A stretch of 64,000 bases of DNA from NCBI RefSeq assembly GCF_000421705.1, contig NZ_ATXN01000002.1:1302001-1366000 (forward strand), written 5' to 3'. Numbering within the stretch: the first letter of the stretch is position 1; each line of letters starts with the position of its first letter. Under the pieces are notes generated by a model. It was not told the DNA's origin, did not search any database, and was given only the letters and a program-made list of their open reading frames with translations. This DNA comes from Brevundimonas naejangsanensis DSM 23858 (lineage in GTDB: Bacteria > Pseudomonadota > Alphaproteobacteria > Caulobacterales > Caulobacteraceae). Shown one piece after another: positions 53,982-63,028 of the stretch. Both the position numbers and the translations under genes were made by a program.

Positions 53982-55583
53982 ATGGCCAGGATCGGAGATT
54001 TCGTGGACGCCTCGGCGCCGATGGCGCCCGACGCCCTGGGCGCAGAGGCGCTGGCCCGGTTCGAGGCTGAGCCCGAAACCCTGGTCATCGCCGTAGCCGA
54101 CGCCGAGGGACGGCCCATCGGCCTGATCGAGCGCAACGCCTTCACCCTGAAGCTGGCGGCCGAGTTCGGTCGCGCCCTCTATGTCCGGCGCCCGGTCTCG
54201 GCGCTGATGGACCCGGCGCCGATGGTGGTGGAGGCGGACGCCTCGGCCGACGTGCTGTTCCAATCGATGGACGCGGCCGGTCTGGGCGCCCTGCTGAAAG
54301 GATTCATCGTCGTCTCGCGCGGCCGCTATGTCGGGGTGGGCGCAGGGCTGCACGTGCTTCAGGCCGGGGTGGCGATCCACAAACGCCGCGCGGAAGCCAT
54401 GGCCGAACTGGCCCAGAATCTGGTCCGCGCCGAGGCGGAGGCCCGCGCCTCCAGCCGCGCCAAGTCCGAGTTCCTGGCCGTGATGAGCCACGAGATCCGC
54501 ACGCCCCTGAACGGGGTGCTGGGGGTGGCCGCCCTGATGGAGCGGCAACTGACGCAGGAAGCCCTGCGCCCGCACGTGCGCACCATTCTGGATTCGGGCG
54601 CCAGCCTGCTGCGGCTGCTGACCGATGCGCTGGACATGTCGCGGGCCGAGGCCGGGATGCTGACGCTGGAGCCCGCGCCGCTGGACCTGCAGTCGGTGGC
54701 GGCGGACCTGTCGGCCCTGTGGAGCCCGCGCGCCGAGGAGAAGGCGCTGGAACTGCAGGTCGAGGCGGAGCTGACGGCCGCGCGATGGGTCGTCGGCGAT
54801 GAGATGCGGCTCAAACAGCTATTGAACAATCTGATCGGCAACGCCCTGAAGTTCACCGAGGCGGGCGTGGTGCGGGTGCGGCTGGCGACAGCGCTTCAGG
54901 ACGGACAGGTGCGGCTGTCCGCGACCGTCGACGACAGCGGCCCCGGCGTCAGCGACGAGGCGGCGCGCGCCATCTTCGAGCCGTTCAACACCGGCGAGGC
55001 GGGACGGCAGGGCGCGGGCGCGGGCCTCGGCCTGGCCATCTGCCGCCAGATCGTCGAACGGATGGAGGGGGTGCTGGCGGTCGAGCGTTCGCCTCAGGGC
55101 GGGGCGCGCTTCTGCTTCGACCTGCGCCTGCCGCTGGCGCAGGCCGACGGCCGCCGCGATGAGGACCGTCAGGCGGCGCCGACCTTCCATGACACCCTGC
55201 ATGTGCTGGTGGTGGACGACCACGCCGCCAACCGCTTCGTCGCGGGCAAGGTGCTGGAGTTGTTCGGCTGCACCCATGAGACCGCCGAGAACGGCCGTCA
55301 GGCGGTCGAGCGCGCGGCGGCCGCGCCCTTCGATCTGATCCTGATGGATGTGAAGATGCCGGTGATGGACGGGGTGGCGGCGACGCGGGCGATCCGCGCC
55401 CTGCCCGGCCCGGCCGCCGCCCTGCCCATTCTGGCGCTGACGGCCAACGCCGATCCGCGCGACGAGGTCGTCTACCTGGCGGCGGGGATGGACGGGGTGG
55501 CGCAGAAGCCGATCCAGCCCGAGGCCCTGCTGAACGCGATACGGCTTGTACTGTCGCGCGGCGAGGCGGCGCAGGCGGCCTGA
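53982..55583 (+). CDS. Hybrid sensor histidine kinase with CBS-like N-terminus and receiver domain
   Basis: 533 residues. The N-terminal ~135 residues (RPIGLIERNAF, SALMDPAPMVVEADASADVLF) resemble tandem CBS motifs and could sense a nucleotide. A short coiled coil leads to the H-box MSHEIRTPLNG (His170), then ATPase boxes LLNNLIGNALKFT, DDSGPGV and GAGLGLAI, and a C-terminal receiver (VLVVDDHAAN, phospho-acceptor Asp456 in LMDVKMP). No membrane helices are evident, so it is cytoplasmic and presumably works through an Hpt partner elsewhere. The signal is unknown. Confidence 0.92.
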   Translation: MARIGDFVDASAPMAPDALGAEALARFEAEPETLVIAVADAEGRPIGLIERNAFTLKLAAEFGRALYVRRPVSALMDPAPMVVEADASADVLFQSMDAAGLGALLKGFIVVSRGRYVGVGAGLHVLQAGVAIHKRRAEAMAELAQNLVRAEAEARASSRAKSEFLAVMSHEIRTPLNGVLGVAALMERQLTQEALRPHVRTILDSGASLLRLLTDALDMSRAEAGMLTLEPAPLDLQSVAADLSALWSPRAEEKALELQVEAELTAARWVVGDEMRLKQLLNNLIGNALKFTEAGVVRVRLATALQDGQVRLSATVDDSGPGVSDEAARAIFEPFNTGEAGRQGAGAGLGLAICRQIVERMEGVLAVERSPQGGARFCFDLRLPLAQADGRRDEDRQAAPTFHDTLHVLVVDDHAANRFVAGKVLELFGCTHETAENGRQAVERAAAAPFDLILMDVKMPVMDGVAATRAIRALPGPAAALPILALTANADPRDEVVYLAAGMDGVAQKPIQPEALLNAIRLVLSRGEAAQAA

Positions 55584-55596
55584 GCGCGCCGAGGCG

Positions 55597-56274
55597 TCAC
55601 ACCTCGGACCAGCGCCGCAGCAGGTTGTGATAGACGCCGGTCAGTTCGATCACGGCCGGATCCTTGGGCCCCTTGTCGAGGTTGACGCGCTGGATCGCCA
55701 CGTCGAGGCGGAACAGGGTCTCGCGGTCGGCGTCGTCGCGGATCAGGCTCTGCATCCACATGAAGCTGGAGACGCGGGCGCCGCGCGTGACGGGCGTCAC
55801 CCGGTGCAGGCTCTTGGACGGATAGAGGACCAGATCGCCCGCCGGCAGCTTGATCGACTGGGCGCCGTACATCTCCTCGATGATCAGCTCGCCCCCGTCA
55901 TAGTCCTCGGGCTCGGACAGGAAGAGGGTGGCCGACAGGTCGCTGCGGATGCGACAGCCCTCGCGCTGGCGGATAGCGTTGTCGACGTGCGTGCCGAACT
56001 CGCCGCCGCCCTCATAGCGATTGAACAGGGGCGGAAAAATCGTGTGCGGCAGGGCGGCCGAGACGAACATCGGATTGGCGTTCAGCGCCTGGACCACCAG
56101 AGCCGACACCTCGCGCGCCGGGGCGCTGTCCTCGGGCAGTTGCTGATTGCGCTTGGCGCTCGCCGACTGATGGCCCGACGTCATGTTGCCGTCAGCCCAG
56201 GGACCGGCGTCCAGCGTCTGGCGCAGCGCCTGCACCTCGGCCTTGGTGAAGACTTCGGGGATGTGCAGCAGCAT
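55597..56274 (-). CDS. piuC: Fe(II)/2-oxoglutarate-dependent PKHD-type hydroxylase (PiuC)
   Basis: 225 residues. The iron ligands His96 and Asp98 (GTHVDNAI), His157 (LHRVTP) and the 2-oxoglutarate Arg167 are all present. PiuC is regularly encoded next to TonB-dependent siderophore receptors; its substrate is unknown. It follows the receptor gene by 82 bases on the same strand and may be co-transcribed with it under the Fur-type box at 58726. N-terminal [18 protein letters not shown] is the family start. Confidence 0.93.
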   Translation of the reverse strand: MLLHIPEVFTKAEVQALRQTLDAGPWADGNMTSGHQSASAKRNQQLPEDSAPAREVSALVVQALNANPMFVSAALPHTIFPPLFNRYEGGGEFGTHVDNAIRQREGCRIRSDLSATLFLSEPEDYDGGELIIEEMYGAQSIKLPAGDLVLYPSKSLHRVTPVTRGARVSSFMWMQSLIRDDADRETLFRLDVAIQRVNLDKGPKDPAVIELTGVYHNLLRRWSEV

Positions 56275-56356
56275 GGCTCTCTCACCGTCTGAAAACGCAT
56301 CGGCCCCGCTGCTGGCGAAAGCGCGGGGCCGACATGATGACGCGAAACGCGGCCTC

Positions 56357-58654
56357 TTAGTAGCGGACGTTCAGGGTCAGGATGGCCTGACGCCCCGGGG
56401 CGACGTCGGCGTGGTGCACGCCGTTGGTGCGGATGATGTATTCCTCATCCCCGGCGTTCTGGACGTTCAGCTGCAGCGAGGCGCGCTCGTTGATGTCGTA
56501 GGAGGCGAACAGGTCGAACCGGGTGTATTCCGGCGCATAGACGCGATTGCCGCCGCCGCCGGCCCCGCCCTGATTGCCGCCCCAGGATTTCGACACATAG
56601 TAGACGCCGCCGCCCAGGCTCAGTTTCGGCAGGAGGCGATAGGTGGTGAACAGGCTGGCGCTGTGCTCGGGCGTATTGGCCAGGGCGTCGCCCAGATTGA
56701 TGCTGTTATAGGCGCCGCGCACCAGTTCAGAGTCCATCCAGGTGTAGCCGCCGAACACCTGCCACTTGTCGGTGATGTTGCCCGACACGCCCAGTTCCAG
56801 ACCCTTCACCCTGGCCTCGCCCGCCTGCTCATAGCGGTCCGGCGCCACCAGAATGGCTGCGTTCTTGCGGGTCAGGTGGAACAGGGCGCCGCTGAGCGCC
56901 AGGCGATCGCCGAACAGATTGGCCTTGGCGCCGATCTCGAAGCTCTCGGTTTCCTCAGGGTCGAGAACGGTGGCGACGAAGTTGGCGCTGCCGTTGGTCG
57001 TGCCCGTATTCTGATCCCCGGCCGAGATGGTCGGCGGCGTCGAGGCGGTCGAGAAGGAGGCGTAGATGCTGCTGTTCGCCGTCGGCTTGTAGACCAGGCC
57101 GACCTGATAGTTGACGAAGTCCCAGTCGCCGCGCGTGGGGGCATAGATCGGCGCCGTCACCGTGCCCGAGGCGTTCAGCCCCTCAACCGAATAGTCGTCC
57201 CAACGCAGACCCAGGTTCAGGATCAGCCGGTCGCTCAGGTGAATGGCGTCAAAGGCGTAGACGCCGATGGAATCGGTGTCGGCCCGGCTGACCAGACCGC
57301 GCGTCTTCGTGCCCGTCCACGGATCGTTCGGATTGGGGGCATAGACCTGGGTGCAGTCCAGCCCCGTCAGCGGCGCCGGGCAGGCCGTGCCGGTCAGGGT
57401 CGTGACCGTGTAGGAGGCGTTCTGGTTCTTCTCGCGCGACAGCTCGACGCCGACGTCGAAGTCGTGCTTGATCGAACCGGTCAGGAAGGCGCCGTGCAGG
57501 TCGGTGACGTTGGCCAGGGTCTCGGCCGGGTTCCAGCGCGACTTCAGGCCCCGCTTCATCCACCAGACGCCGTCGATCAACTGGGCGTTTCCACCGTCGC
57601 CGGGGTTGGTGACGACGTAATCATTCAGCGTCTGCGAGTAGCGGGTGACGTTGCGCAGGGCCAGAGTGTCGCTGAACCGGTGCTCGATCTCCAGCGTCAG
57701 GCTGTCGACCGTATTGTTCAGATAGTCGCGCGCCTTCAGGCCGTAGAAGCTGTCGTAGGGCACGTCCAGCACGCCCGAGGCGTCCGGACGCGGCGCGGTC
57801 GCCCCGCCCAGCTTGGTGTAGAGTGGGACGCCGTAGTCAGGCAGTTGATTGCTGTCGAGGTGGTAGTAGCTGGCGGTGATGGTGGTCGGCGTGCCCAGAC
57901 CCACGGCGATCGCGGCGCCGACGCCCCACTTGTCGAAGTCGGCCCCATTGCGGCCCGGCACGTCGCCTTGCGAGGCCATGAGGTTCAGGCGCATGGCGGC
58001 GGTCGGCCCGACCTGCCAGTTGGCGTCCACCGTGCCGCGCAGATAATCGTCCGTACCGGCCCCGGCCGAGCCGTTGACGAAGTTGGCCAGGCGCGGCGCC
58101 TTGGATGACAGATTGATGCTGCCGCCGCCCGAGCCCCGGCCCGAGTAGACGGAATCGGCGCCCTTGATGACCTCGACCTGCTCCAGGTTGAAGACCTCGC
58201 GCTGCTGGCCGCCGGTGTCGCGCACCCCGTCGACGAAGATGTTGTTGCCCGAGGCCTGACCCCGGATGAAGGGCCGGTCGGCCAGAGGCTGGCCGCCCTC
58301 GCCCGCGCCGAAGGTGATGCCCGGCGAGGTGCGCAGGATGTCCTGCAGCGAGGTGGCCGCCGTCTGTTCGATGATCTGCTGCGGGATCACGGTCACGGCG
58401 CGCGGCGTGTCGACCAGGGGGGCGACGAACTGCGGGTCCTTCGGCTCGCGCTTCACGCGATGGCCGTTCACGTCCACCGTGCCCAGGTGGGTGGCGTCCT
58501 GGCTGATCACGCCATCGGCGGGCGCGGCTTCGTCGGCGGCCGCCGCCATCGCGGGCGCCGCGCACAGCATGCCAGCGGCGCTGGACGCGAACAGGAGCGC
58601 CTTGAGGGCGGCGGAGCGAGTGTCAAGGCGAGCGTCGGGGCGAGCGTCGGACAT
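56357..58654 (-). CDS. TonB-dependent siderophore receptor (Fiu/PiuA type)
   Basis: 765 residues. A signal peptide preceded by a repetitive basic/acidic lead ([14 protein letters not shown]) ends near [10 protein letters not shown] plug domain follows ([65 protein letters not shown]) and a 22-strand barrel ending in the aromatic LTLNVRY. The plug and the PiuC neighbour point to catecholate-type siderophores (Fiu/PiuA). The lead contains a tandem repeat in DNA (GGCGAGCGTCG-type units near 58626-58650). An internal start further downstream is possible. A Fur-type box lies 72 bases upstream. Confidence 0.92.
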   Translation of the reverse strand: MSDARPDARLDTRSAALKALLFASSAAGMLCAAPAMAAAADEAAPADGVISQDATHLGTVDVNGHRVKREPKDPQFVAPLVDTPRAVTVIPQQIIEQTAATSLQDILRTSPGITFGAGEGGQPLADRPFIRGQASGNNIFVDGVRDTGGQQREVFNLEQVEVIKGADSVYSGRGSGGGSINLSSKAPRLANFVNGSAGAGTDDYLRGTVDANWQVGPTAAMRLNLMASQGDVPGRNGADFDKWGVGAAIAVGLGTPTTITASYYHLDSNQLPDYGVPLYTKLGGATAPRPDASGVLDVPYDSFYGLKARDYLNNTVDSLTLEIEHRFSDTLALRNVTRYSQTLNDYVVTNPGDGGNAQLIDGVWWMKRGLKSRWNPAETLANVTDLHGAFLTGSIKHDFDVGVELSREKNQNASYTVTTLTGTACPAPLTGLDCTQVYAPNPNDPWTGTKTRGLVSRADTDSIGVYAFDAIHLSDRLILNLGLRWDDYSVEGLNASGTVTAPIYAPTRGDWDFVNYQVGLVYKPTANSSIYASFSTASTPPTISAGDQNTGTTNGSANFVATVLDPEETESFEIGAKANLFGDRLALSGALFHLTRKNAAILVAPDRYEQAGEARVKGLELGVSGNITDKWQVFGGYTWMDSELVRGAYNSINLGDALANTPEHSASLFTTYRLLPKLSLGGGVYYVSKSWGGNQGGAGGGGNRVYAPEYTRFDLFASYDINERASLQLNVQNAGDEEYIIRTNGVHHADVAPGRQAILTLNVRY

Positions 58655-58725
58655 GGGGGAGGAACCGATCTATGATTGAGACCGGCTCGCATTAGCACCA
58701 TTTCGGGGTGCGACAATCTGACTCC

Positions 58726-58740
58726 TGCGACTAAATCGCA
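58726..58740 (-). promoter_or_regulatory. Fur-type box upstream of the siderophore receptor
   Basis: TGCGACTAAATCGCA has 5-bp perfect arms and fits the alphaproteobacterial Fur-box layout TGCNANTNANTNGCA (as in TGCAAATGATTTGCA) at all fixed positions. It lies 72 bases upstream of the receptor start, in the gap after the ferredoxin-reductase-like gene. Iron-dependent repression of the receptor and piuC is the expected consequence. Confidence 0.65.
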
Positions 58741-58766
58741 CTTGCGACTTCAATGTCACACGCAGG

Positions 58767-59981
58767 TCACGCCTGAGTCTTGGCCACCGCCTTGATCGAG
58801 ACCGCAGGGTCGGCCAGAAGAACGTCGTCAACCGGCGCCCCTTTGCTGATCAGCAGGCGCCCGCCCATGAAGTCGGCCGGGGCGTTGACCGCCTCCACCG
58901 CCACGATGCGCTCTCCCGCCAGATGGAAGACCGAGAAGGCGCCGCTGGCCGGATCGCCGCGCACCAGTTGGCGGTCGGCGTCGAAGGGCACGCCCGCGAT
59001 CTGCAGCTTGACGTCGTACTGGTCAGACCAGAACCAGGGGACCTCCGGCGCCGGGGCCGCTCGGCCGACGATGGCCGAGGCCGCCTGCTTGGCCTGTTCA
59101 AGGGCGTTGGGCACGCTCTCCAACCGGTGCATGACGCCGCCATGGACCGGGATCGGCCGCCGCGTCACGTCGCCGATGGCGTAGATGTGCGGGTCGCGGG
59201 TGCGGGCGGTCTCGTCCACCACCACGCCATTGTCGCACGCCAGTCCCGCCGTGCGCGCCAGGGCCTCGCAGGCGAAGGCGCCGACGCCGACCAGCACCGC
59301 ATCCGCCGCGATCAGTTCGCCGTCCGCCAGACGCACGCCCGCATCCTCAAACCCCGCGACCTCGGCGCCGGTCAGAATCTCGACGCCGTGCTTTTTGTGC
59401 AGGTCGGTGAAGAAGGCCGACAGGGGCTGAGAGGCCACGCGCGCCAGCACCCGGTCCATACGCTCCATCACCACCGCCTCGGCGCCCAGGGCGCGGGCCG
59501 AGGCCGCCGCCTCGAGCCCGACATAGCCGCCGCCGACCACCACCAGCCGCTTGCCCGGAGCCAGAACCGCCTTCAGCCGCTCGGCGTCTTCGAGGGTGCG
59601 AAGCTCCAGCAGGTCGGGCCGGTCGGCGCCGGGAAGCGTCAGCTTCCGCGCCGTCGAGCCGGTGGCGAGGATCAGCGTGTCGTAAGCCTCGACCGTTCCG
59701 TCGGCGAAGGTCACGGTCTTGCCGCCCGCGTCGATGGCGGTCGCCGTGACGCCGATGCGCAGCGCGATATTCTGCTCAGCGTAGAAGCTCTCGGGGCGCA
59801 GCAACAGGTCTTCCAGACCCGCCTCCCCCTTCAGCCAGGCCTTGGACAGGGGCGGGCGCTGATAGGGCGGCGCCCTCTCCTGCCCCGCCAGGACGATCTC
59901 GCCCTCAAACCCATACTGCCTCAGCAGCGCCGCCGCCGAGCCCCCCGCGTGTCCCGCGCCGATGATCAGAACCTTGCTCAT
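58767..59981 (-). CDS. Ferredoxin--NAD(P)+ reductase-like flavoprotein (rhodocoxin/putidaredoxin reductase type)
   Basis: 404 residues of the FAD/NAD-linked class: FAD motif GAGHAGGSAAALLRQYG at the N-terminus, second Rossmann VVVGGGYVGLEAAASA (about 146-161), FAD motif DPHIYAIGDVTRRP, and the C-terminal FWSDQYDVKLQIAG characteristic of oxygenase-coupled ferredoxin reductases. It would pass electrons from NAD(P)H to a [2Fe-2S] ferredoxin, possibly for a cytochrome P450 or ring hydroxylase. No ferredoxin gene is next to it. It lies upstream of the iron-uptake genes, but a separate promoter (Fur-type box) follows it. Confidence 0.88.
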   Translation of the reverse strand: MSKVLIIGAGHAGGSAAALLRQYGFEGEIVLAGQERAPPYQRPPLSKAWLKGEAGLEDLLLRPESFYAEQNIALRIGVTATAIDAGGKTVTFADGTVEAYDTLILATGSTARKLTLPGADRPDLLELRTLEDAERLKAVLAPGKRLVVVGGGYVGLEAAASARALGAEAVVMERMDRVLARVASQPLSAFFTDLHKKHGVEILTGAEVAGFEDAGVRLADGELIAADAVLVGVGAFACEALARTAGLACDNGVVVDETARTRDPHIYAIGDVTRRPIPVHGGVMHRLESVPNALEQAKQAASAIVGRAAPAPEVPWFWSDQYDVKLQIAGVPFDADRQLVRGDPASGAFSVFHLAGERIVAVEAVNAPADFMGGRLLISKGAPVDDVLLADPAVSIKAVAKTQA

Positions 59982-60030
59982 GGCGGACAGATAGAGCGGC
60001 GAGGCTCGACTAGCGAGTGGTCGTCAACTT

Positions 60031-60078
60031 TTTCCTCCCCATGGAATGGGGAGGGGGACCACGAAGTGGTGGAGGGGC
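60031..60078 (-). repeat. Half copy of the hairpin repeat
   Basis: Shares a 30-base identical core with the right arm of the element at 43881-44010 (inverted). The adjacent stem is CTCCCCAT/ATGGGGAG with loop GGA, whereas the other copy has CTCCCCAC/GTGGGGAG with loop GAT: the last pair changed on both sides, so base pairing is preserved. It abuts the DUF559 remnant. Confidence 0.75.
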
Positions 60079-60081
60079 TCT

Positions 60082-60335
60082 CTAACGCCCCGTCGCGTGG
60101 AACAGGATCACCGTCAGCCCCCCTCGAGATGATCCCGAACGTCCGTAGCCCGGATGCGCAGAACCTCAATCCCCTGCGCCTTCAACCATGCGGTTCCCCG
60201 CGCATCGTGAGCGATTTGATCAGGGTCGTCGTGCGTTGCGCCGTCTACCTCCACAGCGAGGCGCGCGACAGGGCAGTAGAAGTCGAGGATGTAGACGCCC
60301 ACCGGATGCTGGCGGCGAAATTTTAGCCCCTCGAG
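60082..60335 (-). pseudogene. Broken DUF559 (Vsr-like) gene
   Basis: The minus-strand frame reads LEGLKFRRQHPVGVYILDFYCP, then ARLAVEVDGATHDDPDQ and WLKAQGIEVLRIRATDVRDHLEGG before a TGA (60114-60116). DUF559 proteins have these blocks plus an N-terminal segment, missing here. A run of six G precedes the premature stop; in a neighbouring frame the usual tail LTVILFHATGR with stop at 60082-60084 follows directly. A one-base loss in this G-run explains the break. Upstream of the conserved LEGL block the reading degenerates. It is a remnant of a restriction-like endonuclease family gene. Confidence 0.7.
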
Positions 60336-60390
60336 ACCACCGCAAGGACTTTGAACCAGATGACTCGAAATCCTCGCTGGCTTACGCAGT

Positions 60391-63000
60391 TCAGCGGCGG
60401 CCCGCTGGGGCTATGTGGTTAGACAAGAACAGGGCGTTGATCAGCAGACGCTCCGTGCCGAGCCAATATTTGCGGTGGGCCGGGTCGTCGGCGAAAAGGA
60501 CGACATTGCCCGCGCCGACCGGGTTCACCTGAGCCCAGACCGAACCGGCCGATCGGGCGCGCAGGGCTTCGGGCAGGTAGCCGTTGACCTGCGGGTCGGT
60601 CTCGATCCGCACGACGTTGGCAAAGGGATCGGCCACGGGGGCCAGAACGACGTCCGTCTCCTTGTTCACGAACAGGTCGCGGCGCGACAGGCCGAAGGCC
60701 AGGGGATGGCTGATGTCGGCGTCGGCCGACAGGGCGTTGCCTGCCGTCCGTTGTTCGCCCTGGATTGCGCCGCGGTCGGCATAGTCGCGGCGCTCGACCT
60801 CAGCCTTTTTCTCATCTTCAGAGGCGGCCTGCGGGGCCAGGTCGTTGGCGGCGGCCCAGCGCGCGGCGTTGCCGAACACCACCAGGGACCCGCCCGCGCG
60901 CACCCAAGCCTTCAGGGCGTCGACTGTCGGCTGGCCGAGGTTGTCGTAGCGCCCGCCGGACAGGACGATGCTGTCATAGCTTCCCAGCGGCACGCGACCC
61001 AACTGAGACGGGTCCAGCCGCGTCGCCGGATAGTTCAGCCGCTCGCTGAGGGCGAACCAGGTCGAACCGATCTCGGTAGCGTTGACGCCCTCGCCCATGA
61101 CCAGGGCGATGCGCGGCGCACGCACCACTTTCACATTGTCGCTGCCCAGATCGACGCCCGCGACGCTCTGACCGGTCGAGACGGCGTGAGCGACCACGCC
61201 TGCCTCGCGTGCGGCCGTGTCGACGGCGGCGCGCAGGGCGGCGGCGTCCAGCGATTGCCCCGCCGTGGTCACGACCAGGGAGCCGCGCCCGAAGGCGCTG
61301 TCGCCCGCCGCGGTCCGCGCGGTCAGCGGCTCGAATGCGGCGCGGACGCGCACGTCCTGACGCAACAGGGCCGCTAGAACGCGTGGGGCGTTCAGATCGC
61401 GCCAGTCGACGACATAGGCGTAGGCGTCCTGGGGCCCGCTGACGCCGCCGGTTGCGACGGGCGCTTCGGTCACGGCCGACCCGTGGGCGGGGACGCGGCG
61501 CAGGCCGTCGCTCTTCAGCCCATAGGCCAGGGCGACCGAATAGGAGGTGCTGCCGTAGACGCTGCCCCTGGTCGGGGGCGTCCGGTCGAAGATGGAGTGG
61601 ACCAGGCGGAACTGCGGCTGGGCCGAGGGCACGACATAGGCGCTGCCCGGCTCATAGGCGCGGCCGTTCTGCGTCACCCGCTCGGTCAGCGGATGGACCT
61701 GGATGCGGTGGGCCAGCAGCAGGTCCAGCGTCTGGCGCGTCAGGCCCGGATCGGCCGCGTCGCCGAATACGAAGGCCTGGCTGGAATGGCGCCGCCCCTG
61801 TTCGACGGCCGAACGGAAGAAGTCGCGCTGGAAGGCCTGCAGCCCGGCGCGCTCGGCGACGGCGCCGCGGATGGTGGCGAGGCCGACATTGGTTTGGTTG
61901 CGGATGGTGAAGGGGAAGGTCAGCGGGCCGTTGGCCGTGTCCTGCACCAGCCCGCGCGAGCTGGCCTGTTCGACCGTCACCCCGACCCCGCCGTGGAAGT
62001 CGGGATAGGTCGAGCCGTAGACCGGCGAGAAGTTGTCGAAGACTTCGCGCGTGTAATAGAGCGAGCCGAGGCTATCCAGCGCCTGGGCATGATAGCGGGC
62101 CAGCGTCACGTTCCACTCATAGCTGGCGCGCGGCAGCAGCGGGCTTTCCATGCTGGCGGGCGAGGGCTCGAAATAATAGGTGCTGCCCGCGCCCATCTCG
62201 TGGAAGTCGATCTGGATGTTGGGGCGCCAGCGATGAAAGGCCTCCAGCTTGGCGCGCGTCTCTTTCTGCGTCACCGCCAGCCAGTCGCGGTTCAGGTCGG
62301 TGAAATAGTGGTTGGTCCGCCCGGCGGGCCAGGCCTCGACGTGCTCCTTGTCCAGCGGGTCCGAGACGGCGGGCTGGTTTTTCCAGGCGTTGTGCCAGTT
62401 GGCGGCGCGGTCGCGGCCGTCGGGGTTCTGGGCCGGGTCGATGACGACCACGGCCTTGTCCAGCCAGTCCAGCACCTCGGGCGAGCGCCCGGCGGCCAGA
62501 TAATAGGCGGTCAGCAGGGCCGCCTCGCCGCTGGAGGTCTCATTGCCGTGGACGCTGTAGAACAGGCCGACGACGACCGGGGCGTCGGCGCCCGCCGCCG
62601 GGCCGCCGGGATCGCCCGCCGCGATATGGGCGCGCTGGATCTGGTCGATCCGACCCTGATTGGCGCCCGAGGTGATGACCACGGACAGCAGGGGCCGCTG
62701 TTCATAGCTGCGGCCGATCTCCTCGACCGTCACCCGGTCCGACAGGCGGGCCAGTTCGCGCAGATAGTCCACGATGCGGTCGTGGCGGGTGTAGTGCGAG
62801 CCGATCGGATAGCCGAGGAAGGCTTCCGGCGTCGGGATGGCGGGGTCGAAATCCCCCGCCGCCGCCTGAGGGAAGAAATAGGCGCTCTGGGCCAGGGCCG
62901 GGGCGGGCGCCGTCAGGGCGACGCCGCCCAGCAGGACCGCCGCCGCTGCGCCGCCGGTCAGGATGCGACGGAGGGATGAACGGGCGTGTTGAACGCTCAT
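60391..63000 (-). CDS. Secreted M14-family zinc carboxypeptidase with amidotransferase-like domain (paralogue 2)
   Basis: 869 residues from ATG 63000, with a twin-arginine-like or Sec signal (SSLRRILTGGAAAAVLLGG, cleavage near PALAQ). Zinc site: HGNE (His151, Glu154) in YSVHGNETSSGEA, and a later FHEMGAGST. A C-terminal GATase-like domain includes YDSIVLSGGRYDNLG and KAWVRAGGSLVVFGNAA. Paralogue of the gene at 34640-37270. Its start lies 28 bases after the stop of a TonB-dependent receptor, suggesting a peptide-degradation and uptake pair. The upstream frame is open but overlaps the receptor gene. Confidence 0.9.
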   Translation of the reverse strand: MSVQHARSSLRRILTGGAAAAVLLGGVALTAPAPALAQSAYFFPQAAAGDFDPAIPTPEAFLGYPIGSHYTRHDRIVDYLRELARLSDRVTVEEIGRSYEQRPLLSVVITSGANQGRIDQIQRAHIAAGDPGGPAAGADAPVVVGLFYSVHGNETSSGEAALLTAYYLAAGRSPEVLDWLDKAVVVIDPAQNPDGRDRAANWHNAWKNQPAVSDPLDKEHVEAWPAGRTNHYFTDLNRDWLAVTQKETRAKLEAFHRWRPNIQIDFHEMGAGSTYYFEPSPASMESPLLPRASYEWNVTLARYHAQALDSLGSLYYTREVFDNFSPVYGSTYPDFHGGVGVTVEQASSRGLVQDTANGPLTFPFTIRNQTNVGLATIRGAVAERAGLQAFQRDFFRSAVEQGRRHSSQAFVFGDAADPGLTRQTLDLLLAHRIQVHPLTERVTQNGRAYEPGSAYVVPSAQPQFRLVHSIFDRTPPTRGSVYGSTSYSVALAYGLKSDGLRRVPAHGSAVTEAPVATGGVSGPQDAYAYVVDWRDLNAPRVLAALLRQDVRVRAAFEPLTARTAAGDSAFGRGSLVVTTAGQSLDAAALRAAVDTAAREAGVVAHAVSTGQSVAGVDLGSDNVKVVRAPRIALVMGEGVNATEIGSTWFALSERLNYPATRLDPSQLGRVPLGSYDSIVLSGGRYDNLGQPTVDALKAWVRAGGSLVVFGNAARWAAANDLAPQAASEDEKKAEVERRDYADRGAIQGEQRTAGNALSADADISHPLAFGLSRRDLFVNKETDVVLAPVADPFANVVRIETDPQVNGYLPEALRARSAGSVWAQVNPVGAGNVVLFADDPAHRKYWLGTERLLINALFLSNHIAPAGRR

Positions 63001-63028
63001 GGTGTCAGGTCTCGATGCGAAAAAGGGA

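Noticed and set aside
58620..58650. Short tandem DNA repeat at the N-terminus of the siderophore receptor as a phase-variable tract
   Set aside because: Only about two to three imperfect 12-base units, a multiple of three, so changes in number would not shift the frame.
60336..60390. GGTTCAAAGTCC-like string resembling a tRNA T-arm
   Set aside because: No matching acceptor, D or anticodon arm; it lies between the DUF559 remnant and the M14 gene and is most likely chance.
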